Source of the DNA: an uncultured Colwellia sp.
GTDB lineage: Bacteria > Pseudomonadota > Gammaproteobacteria > Enterobacterales > Alteromonadaceae
Assembly: GCA_913062815.1 (NCBI GenBank)
Contig: CAJXWZ010000027.1
Span: 1-64,000 of the forward strand
Direction of reading: 5' to 3'
Length of the DNA: 64,000 nucleotides
Both the position numbers and the translations under genes were made by a program. Within the stretch, counting starts at the first letter, position 1, and each line of letters begins with the position of its first letter. Below the pieces are notes generated by a model. That model saw nothing but the letters and a program-made list of their open reading frames with translations. It ran no database searches and was not told the origin of the DNA. Of this stretch, positions 58,423 through 64,000 are shown one piece after another.

Positions 58423-60219
58423 ATGTGTGGAATTATTGGGGCAGTAGCAGAATCAGCAATTAAACCAGTATTAGATGGCTTAGGCAGACTTGAATATCGC
58501 GGTTATGACTCTTCTGGTATTTCAATATTATCTAATAATGAAATTCAAACCATAAAAGCAAGAGGTAAACTTAACAACCTTAAGCAAAGATTATCTATGC
58601 AAGCGTTAGAGGGAAAGTGTTGCATAGGGCATACACGATGGGCAACACACGGTAAGCCCAATGAAACCAACGCTCACCCTCATCAATGCGGACAAGTATC
58701 TGTTGTACACAATGGAATTATCGAAAATTACCTGGAACTAAAGCGAAAATTGGTTCAATGGGGTCATCACTTTAATAGTTCGACTGACAGTGAAGTCGTA
58801 CCACATTTAATCAATCATTACCTTAGTCAGCAAATGACACAAGAAGAGGCCATTGAAAAAGCTATCACCCAATTAAAAGGGAGCTATGCCCTCGGTATAT
58901 TAATTAATGGCTCTAGCAATAACCTTTACGCAATTAAACAAGACAGTCCTTTAGTTATTTCACAGGGTAACAATGGGTTTTATATGGCCTCTGATGCCAT
59001 GGCTTTAGGCGCTGACAGCGCCAAAATTTATTATCCTAAAGATAATGAAATATTTCAGTTAAACAGCCACGAAATAAAGCTATGTGGTAATTCAATAAAT
59101 AAAAAAATTCATTATATTAATAACCAAAATAGCGCAAAATTAATATCAAAAGAAGGACATAACTCTTTTATGGAAAAAGAAATATTTGAGCAAGTGGATT
59201 TACTTAAAAGGCTGTCAGTTAATAGCCACGCCAACAAATATTCAACAATCAATTTTAAAGAACTAAAAAAAATCACCATTATTGCGTGTGGCACCTCATA
59301 CTATGCAGCTTCAGTAGCAAAAACTTGGTTTGAAAAATACGCCCATATATTGGTTGAAATAGATATAGCCTCAGAATATCGCTATCGCTCCCCTATTGTT
59401 ACAGACAATGAATTGGCTATTTTTGTTTCACAATCAGGAGAAACAGCTGACACATTGGCAGCCCTACGTTATGCAAAAAGTAAAAAAGCACAAACTCTCG
59501 CTTTAGTTAATGTAGCCAACAGTACTATTGCGCGAGAGGCAAATTTTACATTTGAGATTTACGCGGGTCCAGAAATTGGTGTAGCTTCAACCAAAGCATT
59601 TAGCTGTCAGTTAGCTATATTTTATAAAATGGCAATAGAAGCAGCAAAACAAAGAGAGCTCATAAATAATGCTGAGTTAAAACAGTTAATATTTAGTTTT
59701 GCTCAATTGCCTTATATCATGGAAAAGGTTTTACAACGCTGTACTGATATGAAAGCAATGGCGAAAAAAATATGTAAATATTCAAACGTCCTTTTTCTCG
59801 GTCGTGGAGCACTTACCCCTATCGCACAAGAAGGTGCTCTTAAGCTGAAAGAAATTAGCTATATCCATGCCGAAGCTTATGCCGCCGGCGAGTTAAAACA
59901 TGGGCCAATTGCTTTGCTTGATGAACAAATGCCTGTACTGGTTATTGCGCCTAAAAATAACCTGACAGATAAACTGCTCTCAAACATTCAAGAAGTCCAA
60001 GCCCGAAATGCACCACTCTTTATTATTGGTGATAAAAGTATTAGAGAATATATCAACCTACAAGAAGATGACTTCTTTGAATTACCACCTATGCCAGAAG
60101 CCATACTCCCCATAATCAGTGTTATCCCAATGCAATTACTCGCATTATACAGTGCCCAAATACTAGGGAAAAATGTTGATCAACCCAGAAATTTAGCTAA
60201 GTCGGTGACAGTAGAATGA
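58423..60219 (+). CDS. glmS: Glutamine-fructose-6-phosphate aminotransferase GlmS
   Basis: Makes glucosamine-6-phosphate, the entry to UDP-GlcNAc. The N-terminal nucleophile C2 (MCGIIGAV), the glutaminase motifs RWATHG and HNGIIENY, two SIS sugar-isomerase domains (SQSGETADT, GRG) and the C-terminal PRNLAKSVTVE are all present in 598 residues. Gammaproteobacteria normally keep a housekeeping glmS elsewhere, so this is likely a second, pathway-dedicated copy supplying amino sugar for the polymer. Own sigma-54-type promoter; ATGA overlap with the acetyltransferase gene. Confidence 0.97.
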   Translation: MCGIIGAVAESAIKPVLDGLGRLEYRGYDSSGISILSNNEIQTIKARGKLNNLKQRLSMQALEGKCCIGHTRWATHGKPNETNAHPHQCGQVSVVHNGIIENYLELKRKLVQWGHHFNSSTDSEVVPHLINHYLSQQMTQEEAIEKAITQLKGSYALGILINGSSNNLYAIKQDSPLVISQGNNGFYMASDAMALGADSAKIYYPKDNEIFQLNSHEIKLCGNSINKKIHYINNQNSAKLISKEGHNSFMEKEIFEQVDLLKRLSVNSHANKYSTINFKELKKITIIACGTSYYAASVAKTWFEKYAHILVEIDIASEYRYRSPIVTDNELAIFVSQSGETADTLAALRYAKSKKAQTLALVNVANSTIAREANFTFEIYAGPEIGVASTKAFSCQLAIFYKMAIEAAKQRELINNAELKQLIFSFAQLPYIMEKVLQRCTDMKAMAKKICKYSNVLFLGRGALTPIAQEGALKLKEISYIHAEAYAAGELKHGPIALLDEQMPVLVIAPKNNLTDKLLSNIQEVQARNAPLFIIGDKSIREYINLQEDDFFELPPMPEAILPIISVIPMQLLALYSAQILGKNVDQPRNLAKSVTVE

Positions 60220-60944
60220 ATACTTTTAATATACATCACGCTAAGCAGTGGGCTAAAACAAGTGATAGCTTTTTGGCTCAGTTGATAAATAAACTATGGT
60301 TCAAAATTAAAACGATAGAGATGCCGAATATCCCTTTTGTATTTAAGCTACTTTATTTTATTCACGTAGTTTTTAAACAGACAATTGCCGATGTACTTCG
60401 CATCACTTATTACACACCTTTACTTAAATCTAGGCTCAAAAATACCCCTAAACAACTCTACTTATATGGCGGCTTGCCCGTCGTGATTGGCAGTTTAGAT
60501 ATTGTTATGGGAGATAAAGTCAGATTAGCTGCAATGACAACAATCAGTGGCCGTGCTGTCGGACATAATATTCCTCAATTAATAATTGGCGATAATGTGG
60601 GTATTGCTTGGCGTACTTCAATCTCGGTAGGCAAAACAATTACCATTGGCAATAATGTTCGTATTGCTGGAGATTGCTATTTAGCTGGCTATCCTGGGCA
60701 CCCAGTTAACTCTAAATTACGCGCTTTAGGTAAGCCCGATATAGAAGAGCAAGTGGGTGATATTACTTTAGAAGACGACGTATGGCTAGCTACTGGAGTA
60801 AAAGTAATGCCAGGGGTAACAATTGGTCGTGGCACCATCGTAGCTGCAGGTAGTATTGTTACCAAAGATTTGCCCTGCTTTGTCTTAGCCGCTGGTGTAC
60901 CAGCAAGAGTTTTAAAGTCAATTAAGGAGGAAAGTCATGATTAA
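60216..60944 (+). CDS. Hexapeptide-repeat acetyltransferase
   Basis: Left-handed beta-helix acyltransferase of 242 residues. Hexapeptide repeats are clear from ~115 onward (IIGDNVGIA, ITIGNNVRIA, VKVMPGVTIGRGTIVAAGSIVTKD), ending with the usual GVPARVLKSI. It resembles WbbJ/maltose-type O-acetyltransferases and probably acetylates a sugar of the polymer. The ~100-residue N-terminal helical extension is longer than in simple family members. Eight-base overlap with the next gene. Confidence 0.88.
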   Translation: MNTFNIHHAKQWAKTSDSFLAQLINKLWFKIKTIEMPNIPFVFKLLYFIHVVFKQTIADVLRITYYTPLLKSRLKNTPKQLYLYGGLPVVIGSLDIVMGDKVRLAAMTTISGRAVGHNIPQLIIGDNVGIAWRTSISVGKTITIGNNVRIAGDCYLAGYPGHPVNSKLRALGKPDIEEQVGDITLEDDVWLATGVKVMPGVTIGRGTIVAAGSIVTKDLPCFVLAAGVPARVLKSIKEESHD

Positions 60945-62157
60945 TTCATCACCTTCAGTATCCGTAAGCAAAAATAGACCTCTAATTGTTTTTGGCGAAG
61001 ACTGGGGAGCGCACCCTAGTTCAACTCAACATATAATGAAGGTGCTCGGTAAGAGCAGGTCTGTTATTTGGCTTAACTCAATTGGTTTAAGAAAACCAAA
61101 ACTAACGATGCACGACTTTACAAGACTCTTTAACAAAGTTAAAAAATTCATTGTTAATAAACCAATGAACAAAAATTTTAACGAGGAAGGTAACAAACAG
61201 CTCATCATTAACCCTTTAGTTATCCCATGTGCAGATAGTTGGCTTTCTTTAAAGTTAAATAAGATCATTTTAAAATGGCAACTAAAGTTAGCATGTAAAA
61301 AACTAGCGATAACAAATCCTATTATTTGGACTTCTTTGCCCACGTCTGTTGATTATTTAGAACTGATTGGTAAAACCTCTTGCGTGTATTATTGTGGAGA
61401 TGATTTTAATAGCCTTGCCGGTGTTGATCACCAATTTGTATCGCAAAAGGAGAAAGAGCTAGTCGAAAAATCTCGTTATATTTTTACCGCCAGTGAAACG
61501 CTGTTAAATAAATTCCCTCGTTTTAAGTCAGTCAATATTCCACATGGCGTCAATTTCTCACTGTTTAGTGACCAAGTGGAGTGTGCTCCTTGCGATTTAC
61601 CCCAAGGTAAGCCAATAGCCGGATTTTATGGAAGTATTTCGACCTGGTTAGATCAAGATTTACTAGTTCAAACCATTAAGAAATTACCTGATTGGCATTT
61701 TGTTTTTATCGGCAAAGTAGACTGCAATGTAGATAAACTGAAACCGTTTTCCAATGTTTTTTTTCTAGGAAGTAGGCCCCATAATGACCTACCTCAATAC
61801 ATACAAAATTGGAATGTTGCGATCTTACCTTTTGTAAACAATAAACAAATTCAAATGTGTAATCCTCTGAAATTAAGAGAGTATTTAGCTAGCGGAACGC
61901 CTATAGTTACTACAGACTTCAACGCCTTAGATGGTTATCGAAAATATCTGCAAGTCGCAGACGAAAGTAAACCATTTTTTCAAGCTATATTGCTAGCTAA
62001 TGCAGAAATAACCCCCTTGATTGACTTTGAAAAGCTCGAAAGTATGAATGATTTACTTGCAATCACTCAAGTTAAAAATTCGAGAAAAGAATCTGTTATT
62101 GATGAATCATGGGAAAATAGAGCTATGGATGTTCAGCGTTATCTAGCCATGTGCTAA
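60937..62157 (+). CDS. Glycosyltransferase (GT-B, family 4-like)
   Basis: Protein of 406 residues. It begins RPLIVFGEDWGAHPSSTQHI and later shows GFYGSISTWLDQDLL, FIGKVD and PLKLREYLASGTPIVTTDF, a C-terminal GT-B pattern with the conserved glutamate in REYLA. Last gene of unit E, convergent with the activator gene after 19 bases. Specificity unknown. Confidence 0.85.
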   Translation: MINSSPSVSVSKNRPLIVFGEDWGAHPSSTQHIMKVLGKSRSVIWLNSIGLRKPKLTMHDFTRLFNKVKKFIVNKPMNKNFNEEGNKQLIINPLVIPCADSWLSLKLNKIILKWQLKLACKKLAITNPIIWTSLPTSVDYLELIGKTSCVYYCGDDFNSLAGVDHQFVSQKEKELVEKSRYIFTASETLLNKFPRFKSVNIPHGVNFSLFSDQVECAPCDLPQGKPIAGFYGSISTWLDQDLLVQTIKKLPDWHFVFIGKVDCNVDKLKPFSNVFFLGSRPHNDLPQYIQNWNVAILPFVNNKQIQMCNPLKLREYLASGTPIVTTDFNALDGYRKYLQVADESKPFFQAILLANAEITPLIDFEKLESMNDLLAITQVKNSRKESVIDESWENRAMDVQRYLAMC

Positions 62158-62176
62158 GCTATTATCGATACTTGGT

Positions 62177-63598
62177 TTACCAACTTTGTTTTTTTCGATA
62201 AAGTGTTGATGGGCTAACCTCAAGTAATGCAGCGGCTTTCGGAACATTCCCTTGACAATGATTTATCGCATTCTCAATAGCGTTCTTCTCCATCAACCAT
62301 AAAGGTATTATTTCAGGATGATTGTTACCTGTTATAACATTCGATGAGCCTTCAAATCGAGCTTCAGGCACAAGTTTATTTAACAGACCAAGGGTTGTAG
62401 ATAAAGCTTTGATTATCATCTCGCTAGTGAGCTTATCGCCTGTATTTAATATAACCATCCCATGAATAATATTTTCTAGTTGTCTGATGTTACCTGGCCA
62501 ATCATATTGGCAAATAATTTGTAAACAGCCCTTTGAAAACCTAATAAATGATTTGTTTTCAATTTTGCTATATTTCTTAAGGAAATAACGGGCAATTAAT
62601 ACGATATCTCCACCACGCTCTCTTAAAGGGGGTAAACAAAAAGTAATAACGTTTAAACGGTAATAGAGATCTTCCCTAAAGTCTCCGTCTAATACTGCTT
62701 GCCTTATTGAATTTGAAGAGGCGGAGATAAGTTGCGCACGAAATATTTCTAATTTATTAGTACCCAGTGGCGTAAATTCACGTTCTTGAACCACTCTAAG
62801 CAACTTAGCTTGTAGTGTTTTTGATAAAGTTGTAATTTCATCTAAAAACAACATACCTGATTTAGCTGCAGCAAACAAACCTTCCTGTGAGGAAGTGGCA
62901 CCTGTGAAAGCGCCCTTAACATGACCAAACAACTGAGATTCCATCAAATTTTCGGTAAAGTTAGCACAATTAACGGCAATAAAAGGCTGATCTTGTTGAA
63001 AACTTTCTTTATGACAAGCCTTGGCCACCAACTCTTTACCCGTACCGGTTTCACCAGTAATAAAAATAGGTGCATTCGTTGTCGCTGCATGACGAATACT
63101 AACAAATAGCTCTTTCATCGCTTCATCGGCTGCGACAATGCCATGAAAATTTATAGGTTCATTGATAAAATCTTTCTCAGCTATTTCTGTACTTTTCAAT
63201 GGAGCCTTATCTAATGCTTTATCAACAATGAATCTTAGCTCTTTATTGTTCCACGGCTTACAAATAAAGCGATCGACTGTACCAGAATTAAACGCCATAG
63301 ATATTTTGTCGAAATCTTGATGTGCAGACAAAATAATACGCTGAGATTGGGGCCATAATGATTTTATTTCGTTTAAAAATGCACACCCTTCTATTTCTGG
63401 CATCTGTTGATCAGAGATAACAATTTCGGGTTGGTTGTGTTGACAGAAGTCCAATGCTTCAATAGCAGAAGTAAAACTTCGAACATTTATATTTAAACCA
63501 CGTAAAACTCTCTCTAAAGCAGAAAGCACCTTTGGTTCATCATCAACTAACACAAGCAGAGGTAATAGTGAGTATTGATTTTCTTTGGCTATATCCAT
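62177..63598 (-). CDS. NtrC-family sigma-54-dependent response regulator
   Basis: Enhancer-binding activator of 473 residues. The receiver has acidic D19/D20, phospho-acceptor D63 (ISDQQMPE) and KPWNN. The AAA+ domain has Walker A GETGTGKE (182-189), the sigma-54-contacting GAFTGA loop (229-234) and the arginine-finger region. A C-terminal Fis-type helix-turn-helix ends at NVPKAAALLEVSPSTLYRKK. All parts needed for activation are present. It lies at the edge of the exopolysaccharide locus whose units carry sigma-54-type promoters, so it is the obvious activator. No kinase is adjacent. PrsR of exosortase loci is a functional analogue. Confidence 0.93.
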   Translation of the reverse strand: MDIAKENQYSLLPLLVLVDDEPKVLSALERVLRGLNINVRSFTSAIEALDFCQHNQPEIVISDQQMPEIEGCAFLNEIKSLWPQSQRIILSAHQDFDKISMAFNSGTVDRFICKPWNNKELRFIVDKALDKAPLKSTEIAEKDFINEPINFHGIVAADEAMKELFVSIRHAATTNAPIFITGETGTGKELVAKACHKESFQQDQPFIAVNCANFTENLMESQLFGHVKGAFTGATSSQEGLFAAAKSGMLFLDEITTLSKTLQAKLLRVVQEREFTPLGTNKLEIFRAQLISASSNSIRQAVLDGDFREDLYYRLNVITFCLPPLRERGGDIVLIARYFLKKYSKIENKSFIRFSKGCLQIICQYDWPGNIRQLENIIHGMVILNTGDKLTSEMIIKALSTTLGLLNKLVPEARFEGSSNVITGNNHPEIIPLWLMEKNAIENAINHCQGNVPKAAALLEVSPSTLYRKKQSW

Positions 63599-64000
63599 GT
63601 TAATTTCTTATCTAGGTATCTGTTATACTTAAGCCTAGAACATTTTTCGCATTTTGCTAAATATTCTTTGCAATATAAGAATAACTAACAGTCATCAAAT
63701 ATTTTTAAAGTCCCATATTAATATTTCAAGGTAATTTATTAAGGTAAAAGTTACTCTGTTCTTTTTTGATAACCCTCATTCAAAATCATTGAATGGAATA
63801 GTGAAATATACCTATAGATGGCCAGAGGAAAGTTTAAAATTATTGCGGGAAGCTAAAAAGGGTAAATACGTTTGTTAACAAAAACTAAACATTGAAGATA
63901 AAATAGTAGTCCCGAGGAGCTGTGGAGTTAAATCCACAGCCACACAGAAAGCTTGTTTAACAATTAAAATGTAAAACTGTCTGAAATATAGTTATGAGTT
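63599..64000. other. Non-coding tail of the window
   Basis: The promoter region of the activator gene contains TTCGCATTTTGC (63647-63658, same core as at 46856) and ATTCTTTGCAA (63664-63674, 9 of 11 matches to TTGCTTTGCAA), suggesting autoregulation. Further on, an open stretch without a start codon ends at TAA 63876-63878 and reads like the end of a decayed gene. A hairpin GCTGTGGA-GTTAAA-TCCACAGC lies at 63919-63940. No intact gene is seen. Confidence 0.5.

Noticed and set aside
63744-63878. Open stretch at the window end as a gene
   Set aside because: It has no start codon or ribosome binding site and only ~45 codons; at best the remnant of a decayed gene.

Overview
The window looks like a chromosomal segment of an AT-rich marine gammaproteobacterium of the Alteromonadales, most like Colwellia/Thalassotalea. 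The basis is gene order (a ytjB/smp-like gene divergent from serB, then a PilZ gene and radA), the style of the secreted proteins (PEP-CTERM, ExeM-type nuclease, dockerin with a terminal Cys pair, LruC domain) and dispersed CACCGAG.../...CTCTGTGGT repeats. This placement is inferred by recognition, not by a search. No rRNA, tRNA or CRISPR array was seen.

Region 1 (1-24.4 kb) is ordinary core genome: smp-like/serB, a two-domain PilZ protein, radA, a secreted S9 dipeptidyl peptidase, a cohesin-like PEP-CTERM protein beside a very large dual-nuclease protein ending in a dockerin, metH and metA behind MetJ boxes, a LysR/SMR pair, the formaldehyde detoxification pair adhC-fghA, a bestrophin and a YqhA-family membrane protein.

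Region 2 (24.45-31.9 kb) holds the main genomic anomaly. A recA gene on the minus strand is cut at a codon equivalent to about residue 166 of E. coli RecA. Only its C-terminal half and terminator remain. Directly abutting it is a four-gene module: a large tyrosine recombinase with degraded catalytic residues, a large intact one, a coiled-coil protein and a third intact one. The organisation recalls 'recombinase trio' mobile elements such as the Gamma-Mobile-Trio (GmtY-GmtX-GmtZ). The recA 5' half is not found within the window.

Region 3 (31.9-38 kb) is signalling: a nitric-oxide-type H-NOX sensor between a response regulator with a degenerate HD-GYP domain and a soluble histidine kinase (like the Hno network of Shewanella), followed by a periplasmic substrate-binding protein beside a membrane histidine kinase.

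Region 4 (38-64 kb) is a Wzx/Wzy-type exopolysaccharide locus: LruC protein and lipoprotein; lipoprotein, Wzz, glycosyltransferases, initiating sugar transferase and YvcK/GlmR-like protein; STAS protein, OmpA lipoprotein, a six-SLBB Wza and a CpsD-like ATPase with degenerate kinase motifs; glycosyltransferases, flippase and polymerase; then GlmS, acetyltransferase and a glycosyltransferase. Each of the five plus-strand transcription units starts behind a sigma-54-type element (GG-N10-GC at four, GG-N10-GA at one). An 11-bp inverted repeat, TTGCTTTGCAA, occurs exactly about 60-90 bp upstream of three of them, with related sequences before the others. The last gene encodes an NtrC-type sigma-54 activator, so the locus looks like a single RpoN regulon carried with its own activator.
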